From Pachypanchax playfairii (lineage: Eukaryota; Chordata; Actinopteri; Cyprinodontiformes; Aplocheilidae): a DNA stretch of 64,000 bases. Shown here one piece after another: positions 34,696-46,900 of the stretch. The notes below the pieces were generated by a model, which was not told the origin of the DNA, made no database searches, and saw only the letters and a list, made by a program, of their open reading frames with translations. Within the stretch, counting starts at the first letter, position 1, and each line of letters opens with the position of its first letter. The stretch spans positions 4,662,697 through 4,726,696 of the forward strand of contig SSNP01000010.1 in the NCBI GenBank assembly GCA_006937955.1. The letters run 5' to 3'. Made by a program: the position numbers and the translations under genes.

Positions 34696-35969
34696 TTATA
34701 TTGTCCCATCTTCTATCAGTTTGTTGAGTCCTTTACAGATTTTGGTGAGGTAGGGTCTGTAGGGGCCGTTGGGGTCGTACAGTTTGACCAGGAGATTAGG
34801 GTCAGAGTAATGGTTGAAGACACGATTGATGCGGTCATGAGATTTTGGAGTGAGGTGGGTTTTGACCAGCTCCAGCAACAGATCCCTGCATTTCAACAAG
34901 ATTTCTGACATCACCGTCTTCTCAAAAGTAAAGTCCACCTGTGTCGGTTAGGAGATAAGTTTGTTAGAGAACTGACTCCATCATCTGAAGGTGTAATCTG
35001 TGACTGTTCATAATAAAACCATTACTTACAGACTCATTGATCATAACGTAGACAAAGTTCTTACTAGCATGTTGAAGAAACTATTTAAATACACTGAACA
35101 AAAATATAAATGTAACACTTTTGTTTTTGTTCCCGTTTTTTATGAGATCAACTCAAAAGATCTAAAACACTTTCCACACACACAAAATACCAATCTATCT
35201 CAAATATTGTTGGGGGGGTCTGCATGAGGCAAATGGTGGCCACACCAGATACTGACTGGTTTTCTGAGGCAAAAATGGAGGCAAAAACAAAAGTGTTGTG
35301 TTTATGTTATTGTTCAGTATGCATTAAACACAGCTACATTTTAGTTAGATAAAAATATATGATTTTGATGTTATTAACTTTTTATCAGAACTTTAAAAAA
35401 CTAAATTTGAGGCATGTAAATTACATGATGACTCTTGAAAACACAAACAAATTCTACTGATCATCCACTGTCTTTCATCTCTTTCTAGAATTCTGTTTTG
35501 TGAAGCACTTATTCCTGTGGAAACTCAGTTACTCTTTACACAGTCACACTCTTACATTACTCTTGTGCAATCCCTTATAAGTTTTTGTTTCTGAGATCTG
35601 GGTTGTAAATGGCTGCAGTGATGGTGTATTATGTAATAAATAAAAGTGTACCTCATAGAAGCTGATGGCGGTCATGGCTCCTTGATGGAGCTTTTTCTTA
35701 AAGTCTTGAGCTATTTTCAGTTCATCTGGGCTGAACCGGTTGTTTCTGAACAGCACGCCGATCTTGACAGCAATCTTGATCAGGTTTTTGATGATTTTAT
35801 GAGACTCGACTTTATTTCCAGTGTACTCCTTGGAGACCCGGTACAGTTCATCCAGGATCTCACTCGTGGTGTCATCTATGAACATTTGCACAGAGGCTCT
35901 GCTGGCCATGCTGCTAAGGATCTTCTTCTGTGCCTTCAAGGCCATGTCCTTGGAGCTGAACGCTTCCAT
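34696..35969 (-). CDS. tnfaip8l2: TNFAIP8-like protein 2 (TIPE2)
   Basis: Two minus-strand coding exons join in frame, 35652-35969 and 34696-34938: 561 nt, 186 aa (human 184 aa). TIPE2 is a cytosolic all-helical protein that binds and transfers phosphoinositides and restrains Toll-like and antigen receptor signalling in immune cells. The start '[19 protein letters not shown]' and '[20 protein letters not shown]' are the family hallmark, followed by '[19 protein letters not shown]', '[20 protein letters not shown]', '[18 protein letters not shown]' and '[15 protein letters not shown]'. A 713-bp GT-AG intron, phase 0, splits the frame after Glu106, and the junction reads GAG|GTG. The ATG is six bases after a probable acceptor, so an upstream noncoding exon is expected. 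The neighbours match human TNFAIP8L2, which supports this paralogue over l1 and l3. Confidence 0.94.
35089..35322. mobile_element. Tc1/mariner-type MITE in tnfaip8l2 intron
   Basis: The left end 'acactgaacaaaaatataaatgtaacacttttgtttttg' and the right end, on the minus strand, 'atactgaacaataacataaacacaacacttttgtttttg' are inverted repeats of about 38 bp. Internal text ('gagatcaactcaaaagatctaaaacactttcc') belongs to a common fish family with palindromic ends. The interior is deleted relative to longer copies. It has no transposase. Confidence 0.75.
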
Positions 35970-35975
35970 GGTTGC

Positions 35976-38900
35976 CTGAATAATCAGGAGATTAAAGCAA
36001 ATTATTTATATTTTATTGACATTTTTAATGTATATTTTACTGTTCTAAATTCATTTTTATTAATTACATTGACAATACAGATCAGGCACATTAAGCTTTT
36101 GTGCAGGACTGAAAACCTTTAGCTTTTGTGTCACGCTTACCCGAGTGTTTGTTTTCTGCTTTATGTGTGCAAATGATGCCAAAAGGGAAAATAACCAACA
36201 GAGGCTTTGAGTTTCTCCACTGAGACTTTGACCTGCCCTAGCATCATTCTCCTAGGATCCCTTTTGAAAGGCCCATCAGTGTGCAAACAGCATGACAAAC
36301 TAAAAACAAAATCAGCATTTTATCTTTGCCAACACTATTTGAAATCACATATTCTAAACACATCTTTAGTCAACTTTCATTTTCATTTAATTTCTAAAGA
36401 AGCAACACTAGTTAAAGTTGAGCATTGTTTTATCTCAATTATTAGAAAACACTGATGAAGGTAATGTTTTTGCATCAAAGATGAAAGACATCAGAACAGA
36501 TGAAATTAGTACTTTTTGTATTTGAACACTATATACAAAGATAAGTCTATCCCACCTCTTTATTTCCAGAAATGCAGCAGCTTGAGGCAAATTAAAAACA
36601 GATTTTTACTTCACTTGAATCCAGTGTGTTTGTGATGAACAAGCCCAAACTAACTGTCTTCCGTTTCACTGCTCTCACTCTTCCTGTTTTTTTTTTTTCT
36701 TTTTTATTTTTTTATTAATCTATCTGCATGTAATGTAGATGAGAGACTATTAACATCTTTCAGTGCAATTTTTGCCCGTATTTGCCTTTTCTTGCTTGTG
36801 TGGACAAGTATGTGAGAGTAGCTTGTAGGCTGCATAGTTGTGACAGGTCCATGCGTGCTGTTTCCATATTGCATCAAGGCTTAGAGGAAGAACAGAGAGT
36901 TCGCACCCTGTTTCAAGTGGCTACCTTTATTACTGTGTTTAGCTCTGCCTTTGAGTCAAACATTAGTTGCTCTGTTATTGTAAAATCTTGTGTATTAGTG
37001 ACAACTTGTCCTTAAGCTACTGGCTAAATGGCTTCCTGACAGCTGTTTTAATGTACCCCTCTTGTCCTTGTTTGTGTTGTTTAGACAGTCTTATGTAAGA
37101 AATGATGTTGTCCAGCTCCAGTGATGCTCAGTCAGCAGTGAAGGCTAATGACTCCACCATCCAGTAATAAATAAAAATGTTTATTTAAGTACTAATATTA
37201 TGCAGATTGCACACTTAGCTACTCTTACCTTGTCTGACCTAGCATTCAGCTTAAAACTACTTTTAGTAATACTAAGGCAGTGACTGTGGGTGTCTTTGCA
37301 GGTTTGACTTTATAGGCAGAACCATTCATTTTGAACAAGTGTCACATTTCAATACTGGGCTTTGTTACAAAAGCTTTGGGCTCCCTGTGGTGAATTAAAG
37401 AACGTTCATTAGATTAATTTCCCTTAACAGTGATAATGGAAGTGGAGCAGTGTGGTAGCTATTTCAGATTCGCGCCTCAATCTCGTTTATTTGCTAAAAA
37501 GACAACAGGGATTTGAGGGACGTGCACAGTATGCCATCATCAGCCAGTTTTCCACACAGTGAAACTCCCACAGCAGGATGTCGCTCACTGCTTAGCTTTT
37601 TCTGTTCCTTCACAGTTTTTTATTTTTTTTAAAGCAGCTCTGTCGGGGGGTCGAGGCTGAGTACTGAAACATTTCAGTGTTGCCGCAGAGAATTGCCATG
37701 AAACCACTTTTCTGTAATGGACATCATTTAGTCGCTCAGCATTGAGCAGCAATTTGTTGGTACAATTGGATGGAAGAGGGCCTTTGAGTATTTATCAGTT
37801 TGTTGATGACATCCACCAGGGAGTGACTGCACTACATGTTCAAGTGTTTGTTTTCCTCCCAAATGCCTGCTGGAATTGATGAGTGAGTGTGCGATGCTAC
37901 AGGGAAAACAACAAACAGTGGAGGTGGAACTATCACACACAGAAAAAAGGTTTTAAAGTGTTTCAGAGTTACTTTAACAGCCGGGCAGTGCAAAATCTGC
38001 AGGCTGGGTTAAAAGACAGTTGAATAGTGAGTCCTGAATGGTCAAGCCATCTAGGCAGGCAGTGAAGGTAAATATTTAGCATTCCTCAGATGACTCCATC
38101 TTTGAGCAGCAGTTTCTGTGCATGTATGAACTTGCACATAGAAGACAGTGCATTTTGAGGATAATTTTTTTCTACATCCATACTGATTTATAGTTACTTC
38201 ATATGGTTCATGTTTTTCTGGCTGTAAAATTAAAAGTACTCCCCCCTCAGAGGAATCAGAAGAGCCAGTTTTTATTTATCCTGTTGAATTCTGCTTTGTG
38301 GCATTCTTAGAGAGCAGAAGGGCCTTGTAACGTTAGCCGAGACATGTTTCATCACAAGGCCTGAGGTTGAATTAACCGGACTGGAGCTCGTCAACTTGCA
38401 AACGCTGCCTTGTTTAGCTTTCAGTCGTTGATCAGATTGAGCATTGAAGATGTTCCAGGAAAAGCACACAGATCACAACATTCAATCAGATAAAAACAAA
38501 CAGGCTGTCTTTGACAACACTGTGATTGAATGTTGGCTGCAACAATCAGCAAACTGTTTCTGCCCATCAATCCCACAGATGAAAGATGAATGATAAAATA
38601 CTACATTTACAACAGCTTACTCAGCAACCTTTTCTAAAGATGAGTTTTCCTCAAAAAAAAAAAAAAAAAAACGTCACTTCCGTTGAACTTTTGATGAAAC
38701 GACTGCAGTCTCAGATCTTGTTTTTCACATAGCTTATATGAAACGTTGAAGAATTTTAGCAGCAAATTCTCTGTTTTCTTATGAGTTTTACCCAATAGGT
38801 TTTAATTAAACCTTTAGTAATACTGATATGAATAATCTCGATAAATATTTGGCTGAAATGAAACTTCCTTTATGTAGAATTCCAGTAAGCATTTTGAAAT

Positions 38901-41900
38901 CGTTTAAAGGAGCGCGTTTCAGTATCTTTTTCAACATTGCACAACTTTTTTTTTTGGTGTAGTCGCTGTTTCAGCTTGCCACATATCTGCCGTAAAAGGG
39001 AAGCGAAACAGCAGTTTGTATTTGTCCCATTTCTGCTTGCAGTATAAATGACATTACATCACAGACTTTGACTGTCCTTGACTATTTTTGCTCTGCTGCA
39101 AATCAGAATAGGCCAGTAAAAGGGGGAAAGTCCACTACCTTGAGATTTCTCTCAAACAACTCCCTGCTTGTGCTAGAAAAAAGAGCTCCACATAAGTGCC
39201 TGTCACTGTACTTGTTGCAGCACGATTATGAGCCTACATATCTGTCAGCTCGTGCTTAAGATGGGGAAGTGGAGAGAAGTCACTCAGTTTCCAATCATCC
39301 CTCTACCCAGTCCCTTTGTTAGGTGTCAGAAGAAACACTTTTGATTTGAACAAACCAAAATATAAAAAAAACACATTTCTGATTATGCTTTTTTACTCAA
39401 GAAACCCATGAGAAGTGTCTTACCTGAGTGTTTGCTGTGTCCCCCTCCCTCCTCGTGTGCGTCAGATGTCTTTCTCCCCCTGCTCTGTGTACCACGTTGA
39501 CAACACAGACTAGTTCATTTAACTAAATACTCTCACATTCACCAAGAAATGAACCAAAACCTGTAAAAAAGAGCCCCTCTGCAGTGTTTCTGTCAGTGCT
39601 CACCACCCTGTCTTAAGATAATGTAGAGTTTTACTTCCTTAAGGAACTAAATTGCTATGACACACCCCTCAGCACACACTCGCGCGTGTGTGTGTGTGCA
39701 TATGTCTCTTTCTCCCTCTGTTTCTCTCACTACACTATCTCTTTGTTTCTCTTTGAAATTCAAATTCAAAATTTCCAAAACCTGTATTTCTCTCTTCACT
39801 CAGTGAAGTTTGTCTCTCTCTGAATCAGTCTGCCTCCCTCCTCTTCACTGTAATGCTGACGTTGTGCCTCTGCCTGTTCTGGCAAGTGAAAACCTCCGAA
39901 AGAATTTACCAATAATGCTCCGATGCAGCCAGTTGAAAGGGGAGCGGCTTAACCCTGATGTGTGTGCACACCTTGGCTGGAATGTGGCTCTCGTCAATAC
40001 TGTGTCCCTCCCCATGTGTGTATTATCCAAGGCAGGATCAAAACAATGCGTGACTATGAGTGTCTTTTACCAACATATATGTAAATGGAAACTGAAATAT
40101 TTACTCAGTCTTATTGTGCTTATATATATTTCAAGCTAATAATTATAAAACAGTCCAAACCTGACAACAGTCTGTGTATTCTATTACTTTATAAACTTAC
40201 GATACATAAAAACAATATTTTTTCCTGTTTACAATAAAGATTTTATATTTTAATCAGTTTAAACTTACAATTCCAATCTAGTTCTTTTTAATCGTAGCTG
40301 AAACATGTTTTTTGTGCATAAATTATTTTCCATAACACAAAGACAACTTTTACAAAGCAATCCCCGCTCACAGGGGCAAGTTTCATTGCTTTCATAAAAT
40401 AATAAACCTTCATGAATGAGACTGTGTTTTGAGCTGCCACTCTTATCTAAATGAAAGAAATGGGGGATATAAAAAGTCAGAGGAACCAGTACAGAGTCTG
40501 GAATTTTCAGCAACGGAGGGAGTCACTCTGAAGTAACATTTAACATGTCTGCGGTTCTGGAGCTGTGAATTCAACAATTCCTATAGCAACAGGAAGTGTC
40601 CCCTGCTTCTAGAAGTGTGTTTATCTATATATTTTGTCGGCAACCAGCTGTTCTAAAGGGCAATTGGCTGAGGCCTTTTACAAATAGACACGTCCACTTA
40701 GCATTCACAAATGCTAATTGTTGTCAGATGTTGGGGTTAAATAGCACACCCCGACCCTGGAGGATCGAGTGGAGTCTCTGAATGGGAATCAGCCCACCAG
40801 AAAGCCTCTCAGACCAAAACACACCTGCCCCTTTGTTTTTCCTCCCACTCAACTCGTCTGTAAGAAACTGACTCAAGTAAAGTTGTGGTAAAATCTGCAA
40901 TTGCAAAATGAGGTAGTCACCATAGCAACAGACAGGAAGTAGTGCTTAAGCGGTTTCCGGATGGCTTCCTCTTTATCGTATAATGACATCTCACAAGGAA
41001 ACAGCAGGGAGAAATTCAGCTGAACACACTCGAATGTGTTTTTATTTATGAGCGTATGTGTCTCTGCGTGTGAAGAAGTTGCACAACGAGCTGCTACTTG
41101 CCTTATATTACCACAGTACACAGCTTACGTACTGGATTCTGTTGGTTGAAACATCTTGAGATAACCTGAAATTATGACACTTATGTTTCATTAAAAGATC
41201 ACAGGACTGTCCAATGGTCAGCTCACTCACACACATAAAGTTACTCACATAATGGCAGAGTGTTATCACATGATGACTAAACCTGGAATAATCAACTTCC
41301 TTACCACGGAGGTCAGAGAAGTTTGCCTGAAGATTTGATTGGAATCAGATGGTAAATGGCTCTTTCTGCACCTTTTGTTTTTACTCTTAGTGTTAAAAGA
41401 AAGATTTCAAGCACAAACAAAGCCTGTAAGGGTTCCTCCATCCTCCCAGCTGGTTGTTCAGGACCTTACCAGGCCTTGATTTTGGGAACATTTTTATCAA
41501 TACTTGAAAGGTGGCTACACTTATGTGTCTATTGAAAATGGATGATGTCTCCACAGGTTTTGACCATAAATAAAATACTAGCAATTAGATACAATTACAA
41601 GGGTCCTCCAATTTTTTCTTATATGTTTATCAAGTAAAAAAAAAAATGCTTGAAAATTCTTAGTTTATTTTGATTTTCTCAAATAAATAATAAAAAAACA
41701 AAAACTAAAAAAAGACCCTCGACAGAAGTCAATGGTTGTATCTGAACTCAACCAATAATGAATACAGATATATAAGGAATTTTTTTTCCTCTTTATGCTT
41801 GCTTTAAAACAATATATGAAATAATTAGCTTTTGGTATGTAGATAAATAAATAAACCAAGCACATATTCCCTCTCAGTTTAAATTCTATTATGAATTAAT

Positions 41901-43689
41901 TTAAACAACCTTACATTTTAATTACATTCACCTGCCTGCTTTGTTCAGGATGGAATCCAAAAAGAAAAACACAGCCGTGTATAAAGATAGACAGGGCATG
42001 TCCATCCACTTATGTTAATGAAGGGTGAAGCCACAAAAACCTGCTGCCATGTTGTATTTTTGTAACCAGAGTCTATGAGAAGTAGGACTGAAAGTCCCGC
42101 CCACTCACCTGTACAAACTGTTGTGTTGTAAAACATGAATGTTTGAACATTTATCACAGCAGTAGGAACTACAGTCTGTGAATCAACAAAAGCCAACACC
42201 TGAAAAACAGTATCTGAGATGTATTTTTTTATTTTTGTCACAAAAATGTCCCATTTTTTTACATGGAAGGGGCAGGACTGTAAAACCTGTTCCGGAACCA
42301 GCCATAAGAGGGTTTTTTAACTTCAAAGTTCAATGAGTAAAACAAGCAGTTGCTTCATTTGGATGTGAGAACATTTGGATGGACACTGTCAGTTTGTAGT
42401 TATTTTTAAAAGCAATTCCAGTTTTGACAGAGAACTGGGCATCAGCAGTCAGTTACTCAGATCCTCTTTACAGTGTCGTGGTGCTTTTTAAAGGACTGTG
42501 ATCATTCAGAAGAGTTTCTGTGAAGTTCTGTGTATCAAAATGTCTAATTTGGCTCCAATTAAGTAGCAGAGTGTTGTTTTCCTTTAATTATTATTATTAT
42601 TTTGCTGTATAAAGATTAAATGCTGCCCGTGTTTATCTGACAGTTACTGTTTTTCACCACTAGGTCAGCTGATCGGAGGAACCGTTAACTCTGTAAACAG
42701 AAGCCACCACATTTCAGATTTGATTGAATATTCTGTCCTTTTGATGAAACCTATGAAACAGAACACAGTTTTATTGAATTATGAACCTATATGAAACAGG
42801 ACTCCTCATTCTGAAAAGCTGGAACAGCTGGAGCCAAAGATTGTTGAATCTTGATGAAACAAAAGTAATTAATTACACAACCACAAGCTTTTAAACGTTG
42901 TGTGACCATGTAGTCAGCTGTCTAACAAGTTATCATACATCTAGTTCAACCAAGATACAATCTGACCTCTTATGCTGCCAACTCTCTCAAACACACACAC
43001 ACACACACATATATGTCACACAATATAAACATAAAACCAAGCAAAACTCTAATCCTCCATGACTTGCATTACATTTTTTGTAAAGTCTGTGCTGTTGCAT
43101 GGGTTGTTTGATCTGCAGAGGATGTTTTACTTCCTCTTTTAAACAGTTGACTCAAGAGCAGAACGTTATGAAACGTGTTTACTCTCAGTAGGGTGGAGAT
43201 GTGACTGTTCTTCACAAAAAACATTCTAATGTTCTCTTAAAATGTTGATGTATCACGTAAATGAAATGCAGAAACACAATACATTTTGGAATCGTATTTC
43301 CATTCACTCTGAGATAACCGTTGCACACTCTTTAGCTTCGAATGAAAGGAACTGAATGTGCAATATTGTGCACGGCCCAGCTGGCAGGGGGCTTTGTGGC
43401 TGTCTGAAGCTGTTCATTTGGTTTCTGCAGCTCCTCAGCAAAGGTTCCCACACCATGAAACATGTCTGAGTTAAGTCACTATATTTATGGAGGTGTCTTT
43501 AGCACCCTCTAGTGGTTGCCAGGGCGGGTCACTGACTTTGTCTCCTAACGAATTTCTCCTGATTCTTTTTGACTTGAATTTTCAGGTTGTGTACTTGTTG
43601 TTGATCTCTGTTAGTAGAAAATCCAGCGACTCACACAAGAAATGTTTGGAAAGATTAGTAAATGATCTGTATCTTAATTGTGGGCTGCA
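35976..43689. other. Intergenic, upstream of tnfaip8l2, no gene recognised
   Basis: No coding exon could be supported. Two minus-strand splice donors with similar flanks, at about 36143 (CTCGG|GTAAG) and 39424 (CTCAG|GTAAG), are candidates for a tnfaip8l2 5' noncoding exon. Simple tracts: A19 at 38653-38671, GT near 39686-39697 and (AC)n at 42991-43009. The stretch 42000-42330 ('tgctgccatgttgtatttttgtaacc', 'aaagtcccgcccac') reads like a diverged dispersed repeat. Confidence 0.5.
42991..43009. repeat. (AC)n microsatellite
   Basis: Tandem AC units followed by ATATAT. Confidence 0.85.
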
Positions 43690-43900
43690 AGGTAGTGCGG
43701 TTGACTTGTAGCATAAAGGTCTTGGGTTTGATGGCCTCTCTGCATGTTCTCCTCATCCCCTCGTGCAGTGTCCTCCCACAGATGAAATACATGCATGACA
43801 TTTTAATTGACCCGAAGTGTAAGTGATGATGGGTCTAACCCGTCTTTCACCAAATGACTGGAGATGGAAACAGAAAGAGGAAAATGGATGGATCTGAATT
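43690..43900 (-). repeat. Inverted copy of the 32236-type repeat
   Basis: Read on the minus strand the fragment ends match the family. 'ggctgcaaggtagtgcggttg' is the inverse of its 3' tail, 'gcatgttctcctcatcccc' and 'gtcctcccaca' fit the middle, and 'aaaatggatggat' the (ATCC)n start. It is diverged and internally shortened. Confidence 0.55.
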
Positions 43901-46900
43901 GCCATTTTTACCTTGAACTAAAAGACCGATGAGTTATTAAAAAAAAAAATCACACAAACATTCATGAGGAAACTAAGATTGATTAAATAATAAAAATGCA
44001 ATATCCTTTTCAAAAAGTATGAAATATCTCCCAAGGTTTGATGTTTAAAGGAATTGTCAAGACTTTTTTCTGCAGCTGTTTTTTCCATGTGTTGAATCCA
44101 AACAGTTGAGGGTAAATTGTGTTTCTTCTTCACAGCATGGTTTCTTTAAACTGCTCTTCAGTTTACCTGCTGTTAGATGCTGCAGGGGGCAATAAGAACA
44201 GCTCTAACTGAATCAATGGGGCTTCCTGAGTCCACTGAACAGGAGAGGGTCTTCGGTTCAGATTCTCCATGACTGACTGAAACACTAAGAACTCTTGTTC
44301 TTAGATTTGTTTTTGTTTATTCCTGGAATGCTGCACTGCCTGTACTATGTTGTACAGCCACGTTTGAATTGACTGCAGATTTTATCTCTCCCACATAACA
44401 TACTGTAGTTTTGAAAAATATTGGAGTATATGTAACACTTATGGTTAAACCCTTAATGAATTCTTGTCAGGATTTTGGGAAAAAATCTGTAAAATTACTT
44501 CCAAAGTGGGATTTCAGTTTAGTGAACTATTTTACTTTTTCGAAATGTATAATGAGAAAATTGAGTCCTGTATCTGCTATGTAATTTACTTTATTTGGAT
44601 CACAGAATTAGATTCAAGACAAAATAGACATTTATTTGAATATATATCACGGAAAGTAAATGAAGTAATCAGTGTGTTGCATAAACTAAAAAGCAACATG
44701 CACATTTGCATAAAGAAGCAGAAAATGATCCCATTCTCATCGTCTACATGAATTTGACTCAGTGAAATCATGAATAACATGATAACACCCATGATACTTG
44801 CTTTTGGCAGTTGCAGTGATTTCAGCATATATTTATTAATTTTCTATTCTTTTTTTTTCTTTTTGCCTTTGTGGTGCCAAATTCTGATTATTTCACCCTT
44901 GAGATTTTCTTGACAATCGCTTCTTTCCAGTCTCCCTTATTGTTTTTTTTTTTTGTCACAATTTACATTTTAATCTGCATCTTAATTCCAAAGTTAAAAA
45001 ATAATATAATCATAATTAATGAGATTGTATTATACTTTGGAGCTTTGATAATTAGAGCTGTTTGCGCAGTTCGTGTAGTGATGATAGCTTTGCTAATTGA
45101 TAGTAATTAAATAACATTTGATTAGCCTTGGCTCAGATTTTTTTCCCTCATCTGAGAGTTTGTCTTCAGGACACCAACATTTCCTTTAGGGGTCTAACAC
45201 TGGCAGCTTGTAAAAGTTTAGCATGTTGACCACAAGTTGACCATGATGTGGTAACACTCTCACAGGACTTTGATCAGAATGAGAGGATAATAATATAAAT
45301 GAATTAGAACATTAAAATTGTGCTGCATCACTTTGTGTTCCTGTGAAGTGTAAATGCAGCGTTCTTTTCTTTTTATTCTGTTAAAAACAGAAAGAAAAGA
45401 CCCAAAACAAACATTTATTTGCTCATTTTCTCTCATTGTATCACTGACATGTTATTTTCAGGTTAACCAGCATTTGATTTTGTGAGTCTGTTCATCTCTT
45501 CTTCACGTTTTATCTTTGTCTAAAAAATAATATTCTTTTGCACCAAATCTTAAACATTCTTTGAAGTGTTGCTTAAGAATAAAAAGGTGTCGAGATGATA
45601 AAAAGTCAAAATTTAACTATTAATGTAATTCTGCATTCAATGTTCAGTCATGACACTCGAGTATCTGAAACTCTGCAACATCAAAGTAACAACAGAATCA
45701 GCAATAAATTAAAACATGTACAGTCGAAGTATCCTGCCACACAAAAACCAATATATTTACATGTATTAGTGTTGTTAAAGCTGCTTCGCTTTGATTCAGG
45801 GTTTTATAATCTGGCTGTGTTTCTCAAAACACACTGAAATGACCAGAATAACACACTGGATATGTTGCTTCCTGAGACTGAGTTTAAGGTGACAATGTAT
45901 GTAAAAACTATTCCCATCATGCACTTGCGTGGATCTGATTGATGAAATAAATGGTAGATGTAGACAAGATGTGCTGTGAACACAGTTTCATTCACCAGGA
46001 TTCAGACCTGTAAAAACACAACAAATGTGTGGGAACATTTAGTTTCTGGCCGGTTTTCAGAACAATTTGTTTTTATTGATCGTGAGTACCTTGTTTCTTG
46101 TTCAGATTCCCTTCTCGAAGCTGTCGACCGGGATCACGCTGAAGAATCTTTTTGTGCCTTCTTGTCATCAGATTCTTGATAGTTTTTTGTATCTGAGCTT
46201 TATTTTGTTTCTTCCACAGAATAACAAAAACAGTCTAAAAAATATATATTTTCTTGTGTTCTCTATTCCTTTAAATTCACATATTTCCTCCATGACTGAA
46301 GTGGATTTAATGGGTAAAATCAAAATGTTTTTCATTGTATTCTGCTGCTCTGATATGAGGTAATGCCAGGAGCTCAGACACCTTATCACAGTATCAGCCA
46401 AGTTATTTAAAACAATAAGTCATAATAACTTTTTAAAAATAAAATTTATTTGCTCATACTTCAAATTTCCTTTATCATTTATAATAATATAGGGTGTTTT
46501 CACTGTACACATGTCTGCATTCTCCATCACTAATGACTCAAGACTCAGAGTTAATTCACTTAGTTAATGGACAGATGATGACCTTTAAAACAGAAAGAGT
46601 TCTCATAATCTTGCAGGTTCTGTTTGTTCAAGCACATTCTTAACGCTGCAATCTCTGTAATGCAGGAACAATAAAAGATAAAGAGTGTACAGACCTTGTA
46701 AATGACGGCAAAACTCATCTGTCTGAATATATTTAATCTATATTTCCAATTTGTAGCCTCAGATAGTAATTAAGAGCCACATCAATTAATATTTATAGAC
46801 AGAGTTTCAGCACATATGAGGGAGATTTTGAAAAAAAAATCATTCCAAAATGTAAAATATATTAAATTAGGAAACGTGAGCTGTATGCAAGGAGGAAAAA

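Noticed and set aside
35646..36122. 158-codon plus-strand open frame
   Set aside because: It is the antisense shadow of tnfaip8l2 exon 1, which has a clear family match on the minus strand.
40906..40925. let-7-like start 'tgaggtagtcaccatagc'
   Set aside because: Agrees with let-7 only over the first bases and no complementary arm forms a hairpin nearby.
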